DNA from: Ophthalmolycus amberensis | Lineage: Eukaryota; Chordata; Actinopteri; Perciformes; Zoarcidae | DNA length: 64,000 nt | NCBI GenBank assembly: GCA_024529925.1 | Contig: JAFEUB010000966.1 | Span: forward strand, 1 to 64,000 | Direction: 5' to 3' | Shown: piece by piece, positions 11,620 to 23,529 of the stretch | How positions within the stretch are numbered: the stretch's first letter is position 1 | Layout: each line of letters opens with the position of its first letter | The notes under the pieces: generated by a model | The model's input: the letters and a program-made list of their open reading frames with translations, nothing else | Told to the model about the DNA's origin: nothing | Database searches by the model: none | Translations under genes and position numbers: made by a program

Positions 11620-14004
11620 GGAGACTAAAACGGGGAAACAAAGAGGCAGTGGTAACCAGTATGCAAAGGGAAATGTTTTCAATAAATGATGTTGCTGTTT
11701 TAATTTCTGTTTACAGGGTTATGTTAGGGATAATGGCACATATGGCAGTGGGTTGACTTTACCATTACTGTACATAAGCCTCATTTAAAAAAAATGCCAC
11801 TGAATGCGCAATTCACATTGTTTTAACATCTAGAGCTGGCAAAAGGCATTGAATATTCCACACTATGCTATATACTGTACCATCTATTCTGAAAAGCACC
11901 GCTCGTATCTTAATGAACTACAGTAATGAACTGTGTAAAATGGCGCGTGCGATTAGAGTTTTGTTGAACAAGCCGTTTGAGTACGAGACATAATAGCCCC
12001 CCAATTTTATGGCTAGATTTACAGGCAGTAATCATCTCGCCAAATCTCATTCTGTGTGACTGGTGTTCAAGAGCGATTATTTTTTTTGTTAATACTCCTG
12101 TAATTAAATGCATGCTTAGACTCTCTGAGTGATTACAGTTCCTTAACGAGAAATTGCTCTGTGGCTCAGATCATTGCGAGAATGATGATCAAATGTGCAG
12201 CGTTTTGTCCAACGAGGAACAACTGAACGGCTGTGAGTCACCGTTCCGGCAAAAACCAGGAAGTGTCAGATGATGAACAGTCCTTTTGAACACCGACTCT
12301 ACTGACTGTAGATGACGATTCGTATTCATGTGCCTTTCGTGTGCCGGTTTGAATACCCTTTCGTAACATCTACCTTAGACCTATTTATTATTATAACGTT
12401 TGTGTCGGTGACATTGAATGGTGAAATTGCAGTCCCTGCTGTCTGCGCCTCGGAGCCATCTTGGCTTCGAGCAAGAAACAGCCTGGCTGCCTCATAGCGT
12501 CACACAACACCTTATGGACACACTGCCCACATGTCTGAGCGCATGTATACGTACCGAGTACACTTCACACGCATGTTGTCGCTTCACTTTGCATCAGCAC
12601 TATCACGGCGTTAAAGGATGGCATTCACAAAAGCTGCTATTTGTTCCACGTTCTTTATGCTCCATGCACATCAATGGCTCTTTAGGAACAGTTGGAAGCA
12701 AACCATCTTGAATAGCTGCCACAAAAACAGCAACACAGTCCCAGAGAGAAGATCTAAATCCGAACACAAAGTGAATGTGGCTGATTAAATACAGTGGTCC
12801 CTTCTGAAAATCCGCCCTGTTTTTTTTGGCTGTTATATTCTTCAGGAACCTGGAAATAATTGCAACTCTCGGCTGACAGTTCCGCCGCACCGTTTTAAGC
12901 AACGGTTTGAGCACCAGGGCCTAGTAACTACCCATCACCTTGATGATCCTTGCTATCCCACAGCTCCACAAGGACTCGCAGTAAAAGGGGAAGTTGTTCG
13001 GAAAAAAATACATGAATGGGAAGAGAAAATTATGAAAATTGATATTTTAATCTTGGTGGCGTCAGTGGCACAGCTGAAATTGTAGTGTTATTAGATTGAG
13101 GACAGAATAACATTATAATTATGTGCTTGTTGGAGGAGCAAATTTGCTAACATTGTGTTGCGGCAGCAAATTGCTCAGTTCATTTGCGAGAGTATAAAGC
13201 GGCAATTAGCATTTGATTCACTGAGAAATGTATGAAATTATCTTATCGCACAAGCATATCCCTCATTGATTCACTGCCCGAGTGAAACGGGCCTCAGCAG
13301 AATCACGAGAGCATTTACTGGTGGATTTGTCATGACAGGGTTCTGATACAAATTAAGACGTAGCAGAAACTTGAAATGGGAGTTTACTGGAAGAAAGACG
13401 GGACACATGATACAGTGTGTGTGTGAAGGTTGGATTGAAAGACGGGAAGTGCTCAGCGGTCTTAATTGGAGTGGGGACTGGCGAGAAAATAGCTCAATCA
13501 CCCATATCTCTGTATTTCAAAAATGTTTCATTTCACTCCGATAATACCGCTTTATTTTTTTTGTTCTTTCAGAGAGTTAGATGAGACGATTGATACCAAT
13601 TTTAGGTGGGAGAGCGATATTGATCGTCTTAAATTCTCTGCAAAAAAAGCAAAATATTTACCAACATGTCTGACTGTTTGTTTTAACCTTGAGACTGGGA
13701 CTAGTATTTACTAACTGGCTTGGCAATTTGTCAATCTGTCAGTAAGGGAGTGCATTTTATAATTCAGGGCAGGCTGACCCAAGTTAGCAGGACAACCCTA
13801 ATGTCCTATTCCTGCTGAGTGGGTACAGTAGTGCAATACTTACTGTAGTTTGACTTCCCATTGATAAAAAGGGTCTTTCTGCTCTATTTATTGTCGCTAG
13901 GTAACTGTTTAGTCTTTGAAGACGTGGCGTTGGTGAAAAGGGTCTTATGTTCTGCCCCATCTCCAGGCATCCCCAGGGTCCAAGCCCCATCTCTTTGACC
14001 TGTT
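11620..14004. other. Single-copy non-coding DNA
   Basis: No gene is recognised. An acceptor-like TTTTTTTTGTTCTTTCAG ends at 13573 and is followed by an open frame to 13714, but no good donor follows, so it is not called an exon. The AT-rich stretch at about 13020-13260 contains several TAATTA/AATTA homeodomain-type cores; this is only suggestive of regulatory DNA. Confidence 0.45.
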
Positions 14005-14031
14005 TCTCTCTCTCTCTATATATATATATAT
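14005..14031. repeat. Compound (CT)n(AT)n microsatellite
   Basis: A TCTC run passes directly into a TATA run over about 27 bases. It is an ordinary compound dinucleotide microsatellite. Confidence 0.85.
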
Positions 14032-14630
14032 TTTCCATCAAGGCTCACTCAGCTGTATCAGTCTTATTTCAGCTCCCAGACGCTCTGGGGTGCTCTCATT
14101 CCCATTGCTCGGGCGAGCTTTGATGTTGTTGATACCTCCCCTGCACACAGTTGCAGGGATACATTTATAGCATGTGATGTGCATATAGTAGGAAATTCCG
14201 TAACCATTCCGACAAATACAGTGTGAGAGCCGGAATCCACTATTAAAGACTAGACATTCAGCCCGTTGTATGTAATGAAGAGCAGGCATGAAAAACGCAT
14301 TTTCCCACACGGTAAATAAATGTGATTCCATGACTAGATAAATTGTCCAAGCTGCAATTTATGCATAAACAATCCACTTTGCAAAGTATTGCAGTCTGAA
14401 CATCGAAACAGTCCATTTATTTAGCGAGAGAAAGATGGAAATGGTCAGCTAAAGGACTATACAACACAGAATTATTCATATATTAACCAGGGATTTCCAC
14501 GCCTATTACTTATGTGCTCGGCAGAGGACATAAGGCAGTGGGTCCAAAACGTGCAGGGAATTGTAAGTGTCGAAAAGTGACTTTAAATTGACTCCACGCA
14601 TGAACCGGATTTTTTTTTTTTGTGCATCAG

Positions 14631-14651
14631 GGTTGCCAGATAAATCTCTAG
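14631..14651 (+). other. Candidate 21-nt microexon
   Basis: A run of eleven T, then GTGCATCAG, gives a strong 3' splice site ending at 14630. Exactly 21 bases later TAG|GTAAGA gives a near-consensus 5' splice site. Twenty-one is a multiple of three, and only one frame is open (internal codons read L-P-D-K-S-L). A UGC lies just upstream of the AG, which is the known signature of SRRM4-dependent neural microexons. AG/GT pairs this close occur by chance, and no host gene is visible in the window. Confidence 0.2.
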
Positions 14652-14659
14652 GTAAGACT

Positions 14660-17600
14660 CCACCTAACAAGGCAAAAGCTGGCATGGAATAGCAACTAAT
14701 GAGTTTTACATAACCCAAACCCTTTTAGCTCTCAGATTGTAAGAGTAACAATATCTGGGGTGTAAGCAGCAGTATAGCGGTGCATCACGATTAAACGCTT
14801 GCGTGGGTCGGAGCGAATGATCTCTGCATTTGTCACCAGAACAGAGCTTAGTGTCCATCAGAGCTGCCAGCGGAGGTGCGTCTGCCACTGAGTGGGAACA
14901 GAACAGGCCAGATTGTGTGGGGAGGGAGGCCTTGGCACGTGACCAGGATGCATCTGAAGCCTCCTCTGATCCTCCAATGTGCTGTTGAGCTGCTCTATTC
15001 CCCCAACACAACGCCAAACACCTGCTTGGCCCGATTGTCGCACCGAAAAGCTCTGTCATTGACGAGCGCCGTCCAAATGGTGAGGCACTCTGCTTTCATC
15101 AGCAAGTAGTATTGAGCAGATGGGCTACTGATGCGAGTCTGAGAAGGTGTTGAGATGGAGACTTCTTGTGGTCAATTTGATATTCTGTTGAGGAGAAATT
15201 GTTTGGAATAGTGTGACAACCTCACCTGTGTTTTGTTTTGTTGCAAATACAAGGACGCTTGTATGTGAACAAGCATAATTGGACATAGAAGTTCATTATT
15301 TATAGTTTTACATCACTGTCTTCCTCGAAAAAAAAACCGTTTGCTGTTAAAATTAAGACGTCTTGTTGACTGTAAATCTAAATGCACTATATGAAATATT
15401 GGCATCTGCCGCGGTGAAATATTTATGTGACTAGCATCTATGATAATTAATTGGGCTCTAAATGCAAGGGGTGTGGGTTATCATCAAAAGGATGCGCGGT
15501 CAACAATGTGAGTTGCTTGTGATGGAGCAGAGATGCATTTCACTAATGAGAAATTCTGAAGGGAGGCATCCGTCAGATGGTGAACTAATGCCCGATTCCC
15601 TCTCATCACTCTTAGCAATGCCAAAAGATGACTGAGGCACCACAATATGACATTCTAATTGAAGGCATATTTCAGAGAACAACAATATGTGCTTTGGGGG
15701 CCCATAGATATTTTGTGTCACCGTGTTACGGGGCAGTGCAGGGGATATGAATGAATTATACAGCCTTTATGTTGAGCCTATTGGTCATTACATCGTCACT
15801 CTGTGACAGCCCCGATGTGAAGTTGTTGGGGCAGCAGGCAGCTTTCAGAGTGGCCGATCACAGCATTTGGCAGGAACCTAACTGATGGTATAAATACAAA
15901 CGTGACGGGAGTTGTTTCGGCTCAGCGGCGACGGCGAAGGCGTGTTAGACAAAGATGTCTGGAGTGGATGGGAGTTGGGGAGTAGGAGGGGTGGTGACAG
16001 ATAAATGAGGCCGTCGCTGGCTGAGGGAGGAGGAGGGGAGGAGAGGGTTGCTAGCGAGCTCCCTCGCGATCTGTACCTGCCAAGTCCCTACCCTGAACAG
16101 CTGCTCGGAACTCTGAGGATGTGTAGCAGCTCACTCCCTCACCACATCCATCTTTTACAGCGCCTAATCCAACTGCTCGGAGATCTGTTCAAGGTGTTTG
16201 ATGCAGCATTTTCCTTTCACAAGAGCGCTGTATTTGAGCTTCAAGACTCCCATGCAGTATTCATCAGCGCAACACAAAACCTTTTACGTGCCATCACCCT
16301 CCAACTTCAGTCCTATTGGGTATCTGCTGTGATGAACTGGCATGAATGTCTTTTATCCCCGTTCGTCCTTTGATTGGATATCATACATCATTTATAGAGT
16401 GCAAGACTTTGTGTGCGTGTGATAGCAAAAAGAATACAAAAAAAACATTTGCTTTGTGAGCTGTTCTCACACATTTCATACTCTCCCTTTCCATGATGGT
16501 GTTCTGAAAAGCTCGCACCTGCCGTGCTACACTAGAAATAGTTTGACTATTATTACCTTGTCAGCCTCAGCATGCACAGCAAAATACAACACTCCTCACT
16601 TGTCATGCCTCTGACGCACCCTACCTCCAATGCCCCCACTCACAGGCTGATGGTCACTTACAAGCTGCCGCCTGCCATTCATATATACGCTCTCTATGAG
16701 TTGCACCTGCAGTGGGGTGTTATGTGACAAGCCCATCGGCGAGCCGCTCAACATGCCCTGCATGTGCAACGATGCCCTGCCGATAAAGACTTTCTGTCGT
16801 CCGGGGCACATGGCTGTTCTCTAATTCATGAACTAAGAAGGGTTTCAATTAGGCATTTGTGGCTGGCCTCCCAGTGGTTTGCGTGTTTAAATGAGATGCC
16901 TCTGTGGGGAAGATGATGGAAGAGTTCTCTTTAAAAGTGTCCGGAGATGATGAAATATATCTTCATATTTAGTCAATTTTCGAGTTGTTACAGTGTTTTT
17001 TGCCACATTGAAATATTTTTAACAATGCCATTTTTTTTCAGCCGCATGCATTTTTAAAACCTCTGCTGTGAATATTAAGGTTGATTGCCAAACGAGTTCA
17101 CATCATTTCATGGTATCTATTGGTTATTTTTGCGTCAGCCAATATCTTGATTTCAAATCCAAGCCTCCACCGGGTGTTCTAATGCAAACAGAAGCCAACT
17201 CAATAGTAAATGACAATGAAAAACTCCACGTCAACATGCAACGCCAGCCGATTAAATCAACCACAAAGGAAGCAGAATGCTGCCATGCGACGCAGATGTG
17301 AGCACAAAAAATAATATATATACTTATTATGGCGATTTTTACGAGCAAATTGCTGCATTTAGCCACCAGTCCCACGATCTCCAGCACCTAACTCTTTTGT
17401 AGATCCACGGGGCACTTCAAGCAAGCCTGTATTAAGTGAGGTCGTGCCATTACTCAGGCTGTGATTGCAGCAGAGTTCTGACCTGAATAGAGAGCACTGA
17501 TGAGCCCTTTGTCGTGTGGAAGTTGGAAAGGTTTTTTTCTTTTTAGCTGTGACGTCAGTAACTTGAAGGTGAAGAGACAATAGATGCGCTTCAATAGAAG

Positions 17601-17700
17601 GTATATTTTTGAAGGAGTTTTTTTTTTTTTTATCGGCTCGAGACTGTGGATGGAAGGTTCACGAGCTGCGCTCTTATGCGCTCAAGACGAAAAGAGATGC
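14660..17700. other. Single-copy non-coding DNA with one perfect CRE
   Basis: TGACGTCA, a full cyclic-AMP response element palindrome, lies at 17550-17557. A CACGTG E-box is near 14938. A 122-codon plus-strand frame (16005-16373) has no recognisable domain and is treated as chance. A T run lies near 17620. Confidence 0.45.
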
Positions 17701-17717
17701 ATTAGCTGAGAAAAGAA

Positions 17718-17783
17718 ATGGCTCACAAAAAAAAAAAGTGGTTGTCCGTGAACAGGTTTAACCCTTATGGCAGGAAAGGCAAG
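17718..17783 (+). other. Candidate first coding exon (22 codons)
   Basis: An ATG in strong Kozak context (GAAATGG, A at -3 and G at +4) follows an in-frame TAG 15 bases upstream. It opens 22 codons that end at GGCAAG|GTAAGA, a near-consensus 5' splice site in phase 0. The peptide begins MAHKKKK and ends NRFNPYGRKGK, so it is very basic. Reading through the donor would stop after about 43 codons. I do not recognise the protein. It could be the first coding exon of a long-intron gene, a short upstream frame, or chance. Confidence 0.25.
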
Positions 17784-17789
17784 GTAAGA

Positions 17790-19428
17790 CATTTATGGCA
17801 TCTGGCTGCTTCTTTTGCTCTTCCAGCACGGTTTGCCACAGAGTCTATTTAATATGCAGATGTTGTTGGAAGTCATCCTATTCTTTTGTGTGTTCTGTGG
17901 TCACTCAGAGAGAAACAGCTTGGCCGTCTCCTTAACCTCTGGTTTGGCCTGCCTGAACTCCACAGTCTGGAAAATTAATACAAATTACAGGTCAGAACCT
18001 CCATTAAAAGCGATACCCAGTTTACTGTTTATTCAACTGTGCTACATCAACAAAAACACATAGTGATCTCATCCAAAAAAACTACTTTTTCATAAAATTT
18101 AAAAGTGAGAACTACTTGTTTTTTTTGCTCTAATATTGAGGATGAGCCCAGTACTAAAACAAATGAGTTAAATTCCTAAACTGGCACTTATTGATCATTA
18201 GCTGACAGGAAGTGGACTTCTCAACAAACAACCAATTAAACAAAAAGACTGAGAGGACTGGGATTTAATTGTGTTTCACGATACTTTATCCATGATAGGA
18301 ACTCATCGCAAAACATGTCACCTGCCATCAACCGGTGCCTGTTTTGTACCATGTTAACATCATACAGACGCTGGATGATCCGTAGGAAATAAAGAGGGTC
18401 GGTAGACAGAAAGAAATGATGTTTCTCAGACTTTTGTACTTCTTTAATAACATCACTGTGGTGGACAATGCCGCTTACAGACACGCTTGAGCAGAGAGTC
18501 TAAGACGACAGTCCTTTGTTCATGACTGCAATGTGATAGAACTCTAAACCTTCAGTGCATCTGCATTTAGACCTGCCACAAACAACCCTATATCAGGATC
18601 CCGCCATCGATTTGCATAATTGGAGATTGTGGCCAAGTGCTTATTATTCATTGACATGACACTGCAGAGAGGCAGAAGGAGAGATGTACTGAACTGACTG
18701 TTCCAGTTTCTGGAGGGTAGGGAAGTCCTCAAGAAAACACGACATCTAGGTCCATCTTATTGATTTACATGCATTTTATATAGTGCTGAATTGTAATTTG
18801 GCATGCAAGCCTCGTGAACAGCTGGACAACAACTAAGCAAAATGTGCTTCCTTCTGTTTTTACCCAAGACATATTTGAGGAATTCAAAAAACTAGCTCCG
18901 TGGTTTACCAGCCAGCAGGCCTCTAAATAACCTGACGTACACAGAGCACCTGACTGAGATGAGACGGCGCTGACTGACACATCCATCTCCCCTGCTATCT
19001 GTCTCACTGAGGGAGGGGAGCCATCGCGAGCCCCTCATCCATGAAGAAGAGAGCCCTGTTTATTAGTGAGGGGAGACAGAGAGAGAGAGAAAGAGGGGGG
19101 AGGGGACGATCAAGGGGAGAAACGGAGATTGCATCGTCTCAATTTAAGTTTGATGAAGGACACAGTGTCTCCTCGGGATGAGCAGAGATCTATGTCACGT
19201 TGGCATGGTTAAGACTTCAAAGGCGTCCGGTGAAGATGTGCCGTGACTTGAAATGGTCTGCGTGTGCAATTCGGTAGTGACACTGAGCAGGGTTATCTTC
19301 TCCTTTCGGCCCTTATATCCCTTCGGGATCGAATGCAAAGCCATGTCAGATAAAACCCTTTTATTGCGGTTGAGGTGCATATTAAGGGTAGGGACTGTAC
19401 GAAAATCAGAAAAAGAGGATGTTATTGT
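17790..19428. other. Single-copy non-coding DNA
   Basis: No gene is recognised. A GA-rich purine tract lies at about 19076-19105. All open frames are under 85 codons and unremarkable. Confidence 0.45.
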
Positions 19429-19440
19429 AACAATATTGTT
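19424..19440. promoter_or_regulatory. Cluster of three SOX-type half-sites
   Basis: ATTGT at 19424-19428 is followed directly by AACAATATTGTT at 19429-19440, a perfect 12-bp palindrome made of two head-to-head (A/T)ACAAT SOX cores. SOXE proteins (SOX8/9/10) are known to bind inverted pairs as dimers, usually with a 3-5 base spacer, so the zero spacing here is not optimal. Confidence 0.3.
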
Positions 19441-19559
19441 TTGGGTTAAGTGGGGGTCGTCTGACTTTTTATGGAGAGCAGGGGAGGGCCTTTCATTTTA
19501 TTAAGTCATTTATTCTTTATTATGTTATTTACATAGTTACAGTCCTGCATCTGTATGGG

Positions 19560-19700
19560 TGTCATGCCCATTATATAAGTAGCGAACACAACCATGATGT
19601 GGTAATAACATGAGATCTGTATCTAGATACTGCATCATGCAATCCAATCCATGGGTCGTTGCATTTACACCTGGCATTAGAATGTACTGCATTCACATCT
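19560..19700. mobile_element. Possible DNA-transposon remnant
   Basis: The stretch GCATTTACACCTGGCATTAG resembles a motif I remember from terminal regions of non-autonomous DNA transposons in fish genomes. No terminal inverted repeat or target duplication can be defined here. The identification is from memory only and may be wrong. Confidence 0.25.
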
Positions 19701-22170
19701 GTCGGGACAACATTTTGGCACTGGGAGCGTTCTGGCTCCGTTTGTAGTCAGAGTAGTAGTGACCACTCACGGAGCAAGAGGCGGATCGCATTGGCCGAAA
19801 ACAATCTGGGAACCCTGGTTTAAAATGTGCTCGTAAACTGGCTACATGTAAAACATCTTGTCGTACAAGTCGTCTAGTAACTCAAACTCCAATCTCGCAT
19901 CTCGAGTTAACAATCGGACTGTAAACAATGAGCTCGGAAAAAGGAAGTCTTCGCCCAGGCTACATCTGAACCCCAGAAATATAGCTCCTTGCCCCCTGAG
20001 GCGTATCCATCATCAGAGTGATGGCTGATGGGCTCTGGGAGTGGGTGTAATAATGCTGCGGAGGGTTTAGCTTTTGTTTTTTAAGTGGAACATAACGTTT
20101 AACCTCCCTCCCTAATAACTTGCATACAGTCCCTAAAGAAAACGAAAGTATAATGTGATGTGGAAGTAGTTAAAATGCCATTTTCGAAGGGGGTTATAAT
20201 ACTATTTAACGAGAAAGGTCTGCTTCTCCCAAGTGCAATGATGCTGCGCATTGAAAATATCACACGACTAAGTGAGCAATAAATGTAAGTTTGCACTATA
20301 GCCTCAACATTTCATTACCGCACAGGCATCCTCATGCTCCAACTAAAAAAAAAACATCTCCAAGAGTGACAGCAGAGGTGAGACAATGGTATGTGGTCTG
20401 ACGTATGAATCCCACTGCTGGCACTGTAGTTTGGCTGAGAAGGCACTTTCTAATTTCAGAAACCTGAAGTTGCCACAGATGATTTATATAGCAGGGCCTC
20501 TCATCCAACAAACCTTTCAAAGTTACATTTCCTGTAAAATTAGTGCCAGAGAGACATTCGATTTTATTTTTTCCAGGACATACATCGATCACATAAATGT
20601 TCAGCTATTTGCTTTATAGGTGGACGTCACATTTTACAGAAAGCTGTCCTAAAATGTGTGTTTATGAACAGATCAATCAATACATCTGACCTATTACCTG
20701 CACGGGCTTGTCATGGGTACTATTTCAGGTTTACAGCCTTTCAGCGTGAGTGCTGTATTGATTGCTCGCCTCCAGGAAGACTTCTGGTGTAAGGACATGA
20801 AGGAGGATGGGGGGAGGGGGGGTGGAGGAATAAATGGTTCATCTCCTGATATTGGAGTTGTGGGGATTTTGATCTGAGGTTCGCCAGAACCACATCAGCT
20901 ATAATGTGAAAAGCAGTGAAATAGTTTCTGTATAGCAATAGACGGCTAGTTCTACCAAAGACAAGTCATACAACAGGGAGGAAGATGAGGTTCAAGATAG
21001 TGTCCATTGCGTTTACGACAACTATGACAAAATATGTTCATAACACAACATCGCACACTTAACTGGGCTTGGGAGAATGAAAACGTCATTTGATAAAAAA
21101 CTAACCTGGACATTCTACACAGGACTAAGACTATATAATATAAATAGCCCACATAATAAACACTAGTACAGGATGTCTTGTGTTCAAAAAGAATACTAGC
21201 TTTGACAGTTTGGGTACAGTGTGACATTCCACACACTGAAGGGAAAGAGTCCTCCTCTGTAGTTCAGAATGAAAGATGGCATCCTTACTGTTATGTGCTG
21301 GTGCTATTTCACAGTGCCTCGAAGAGCTTCACTGGTTGTGCTTCCTTATATTGTATTGTATTCAGTAAAGCAGCCATTGGTGTGGATGCTAAACAAATAA
21401 CGAAGGACTCAGCAAAAGAACGCTTAGAGCACACAGACTCACACCTGGCTCTCAGTGCTTACGGGAAGGTGTGCTGAAATTGTGTACTCAGGGGAAACAT
21501 CACATGACGATACTGTAGAGCTGCTGAAAATGATACTAGCGATTATGTCAAAAGATTTAGAAATAAACGGGCGAACGAAGACCCATACCGATCAACACCT
21601 GTGCTTGTCCCCTCCTTTTAAATACAGCCAGAGTTGTCATCACTCAATTTAATTTCCACCCCACGAAAGAAACTGTGAGGCGGTGCCAGCGCACTGCAGA
21701 AATACACATCACAAACATACAGCCACAAACAAGCTCAGAAGAGATTCTTCAGAGGCTCTTTCAAGTGAAATGGATGGATGAGGAAAATTAGTTTGTGACC
21801 AGGGAGGAAGGAGGCGGTGGGTTCTCTAAGCAAGTGCGACTAAAATCCGATATTCGTTTGCGAGACTTTACTTTGTTCTCTCTGGTTTGATTGTCAGGCC
21901 GCATCTTCTCACAGTCTATAGAAATATTTGATCCTGTTTGGTTGTATATAAATATTAAGAATAGCCATTTTAACATACATTACTTTTTTATTAGTTGTCA
22001 TTTGATAGATTGTCATAATAGAAATATAGATCGTAGTCGAACAGGTCGCCTCTGTTCCTAACAGTAAGAATATCTGGAAAATCTGGTAAATCTGTAAATG
22101 GACAGTTATTTCTGTCAGCAGATTCTCGTGCTTATATCCTGAATCCAAGTTGAAGACTGTTCAGTGATTT
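19700..22170. other. Single-copy non-coding DNA
   Basis: No gene is recognised. A G-rich tract with runs of six and seven G lies near 20810-20825. All open frames are under 100 codons and lack family features. Confidence 0.45.
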
Positions 22171-22312
22171 ATTGAGATTGAAAATGCGTCCTTAACCTTG
22201 GAAACAGCAGTTGGCAAAACATTCTCGCAGCAAGGACCATTAGTTTTATAGTTATTGATATTGTTTTGCCAACTGCTGTTTCCAAGGCCAAAAGGAAACT
22301 TTCAATCTCAAT
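22171..22312 (-). ncRNA. Long RNA-hairpin candidate, possibly minus-strand
   Basis: Two blocks are perfectly self-complementary: 13 bp (22171-22183 with 22300-22312) and 26 bp (22196-22221 with 22262-22287). Between them sit 12-base segments (22184-22195 and 22288-22299), and the loop is 40 bases. Base-by-base pairing of the 12-base segments gives, for a minus-strand RNA, 3 Watson-Crick pairs, 6 G-U wobbles and 3 mismatches, so 48 of 51 positions pair. A plus-strand RNA pairs only 43 of 51. The stem is longer than a typical animal pre-miRNA, so an endo-siRNA hairpin, a structured RNA or a fold-back transposon are the main alternatives. No known miRNA seed was recognised. Confidence 0.45.
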
Positions 22313-22319
22313 GCTTAAG

Positions 22320-23385
22320 CCAACATCGATGAGATGTCCTTAAAACGATTAGGAATATGGAAACTCTAAAATCAGTATTCACTGGGCCAACTTCATCCTG
22401 AACCGATTTTTGAAGTACTGCTTAACAGACTGGTACATTCATTTCGTCTACATTTGTCAAGTCCTGTAGTTTTTATTCTTAATTTATCTGAATTGGGTTC
22501 TCCTTGTCTTGTTAATGTTATCACAAGCATTATTCTAGTCATCCTATCTGCATTGTCCCCATGCAACTTGACAGTTGCAATATACTGTATGCCCCTATGA
22601 ATGTTTCTATCCTCTATCCCGGGTATAGTTTCCAGTGGTGTTGGATGGTAGTACTTTTGGTTTTCTTTAACCACCATAACAAATCCGTTTGTGGCGGTTT
22701 CAGTGGCGGTATAATTGTTGTAGTGTATTTTATTTTCTGAACCGCAGAACAGGTGAATATTTGAAGAATTTAATTTCTCTGAAGAAAAGATCCATACTTG
22801 TGAAGCTCTGCCTTCGGTGAAAATACTCCCAAGTATGAGCAAGACAACTCCAAAACATTTTAATCATGGCTATAATTGATAGGGAGGACCGTCTCTGCGA
22901 ATTAATGAATCCAAAAGGAGCCCTTTGATGTGAGCGGGACTGTGACATTCAGATTTGTGCTTGACTGAGTCTGAACCAGATAGCTCCTCCAAAATAGCTG
23001 ACTTTAGCATTGGCCGACTATCATCCATCACTTTTGATATCAGACTGCAGACAGGTAGATTGATACACCCGATACATATTTCAGAGAGATCCAACAGAGG
23101 AAGCCTTTGCTTCAAGGCAGCTCATGGTGCCTAGCTTTAATTAAATCTGAATGTGTGACGATTACACATTAGTAGGTTTCTATTTACAGGGGGAAATTAA
23201 CTCACCTATGTCAAAGGGCAACGTAGAGGATCTGGCCGTTCACTTAGTTAGATTCATTTGCCACATGGTTTTATGGCAGTCGACACAACCTTTTCATCTC
23301 TACCCAAGATAAAATGATTGACTCATCAGCACTGTGTAATAGCTGGCACCATATAAGAAAGAGAAAAACTAGACCTAGTCTACGG
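22320..23385. other. Single-copy DNA with an ATG-less open frame
   Basis: The minus strand is open from 22842 to 22393 (149 codons) and the frame ends 81 bases before the hairpin in minus-strand order. The frame starts at TTG, its upstream part is closed by a TGA with no ATG, and the peptide resembles no family I know. I do not call it a gene. Overlapping short frames at 22730-23115 are also unconvincing. Confidence 0.45.
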
Positions 23386-23386
23386 T

Positions 23387-23525
23387 TTGTCAAGGCAAGG
23401 CAAGGCAAGGCAAGTTTATTTGTATAGCACATTTCAACAACAAGGTAATTCAAAGTGCTTCACATGAAACCATTAAAAGCATAAAGGCAAAAGTAAAGGA
23501 GATTTAAAACATACATTGAAACAAT
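23387..23525 (-). mobile_element. 3' tail of an L2-type LINE/SINE
   Basis: Read on the minus strand, the element passes GAAGCACTTTGAATTACC, then GTGCTATACAAATAAACTTG, and ends in a short (CCTTG)n repeat covering plus-strand 23391-23414. This layout of stem-loop-like tail plus short tandem 3' repeat is what I recall for L2-clade LINEs and the SINEs that share their tails in fish. Only the 3' end is present, as expected for 5'-truncated insertion. Family name and upstream limit are uncertain. Confidence 0.6.
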
Positions 23526-23529
23526 AATT

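Noticed and set aside
12340..12365. tRNA B-box-like GGTTTGAATACC
   Set aside because: No A box, no acceptor or anticodon stem and no terminator run at the right distances.
13574..13714. Open frame after a good acceptor
   Set aside because: No donor of reasonable quality follows before the stop.
22393..22842. 149-codon minus-strand open frame just upstream of the hairpin
   Set aside because: The frame begins at TTG, has no ATG before an upstream stop, and the peptide matches no family I know. Length is within chance for this window.
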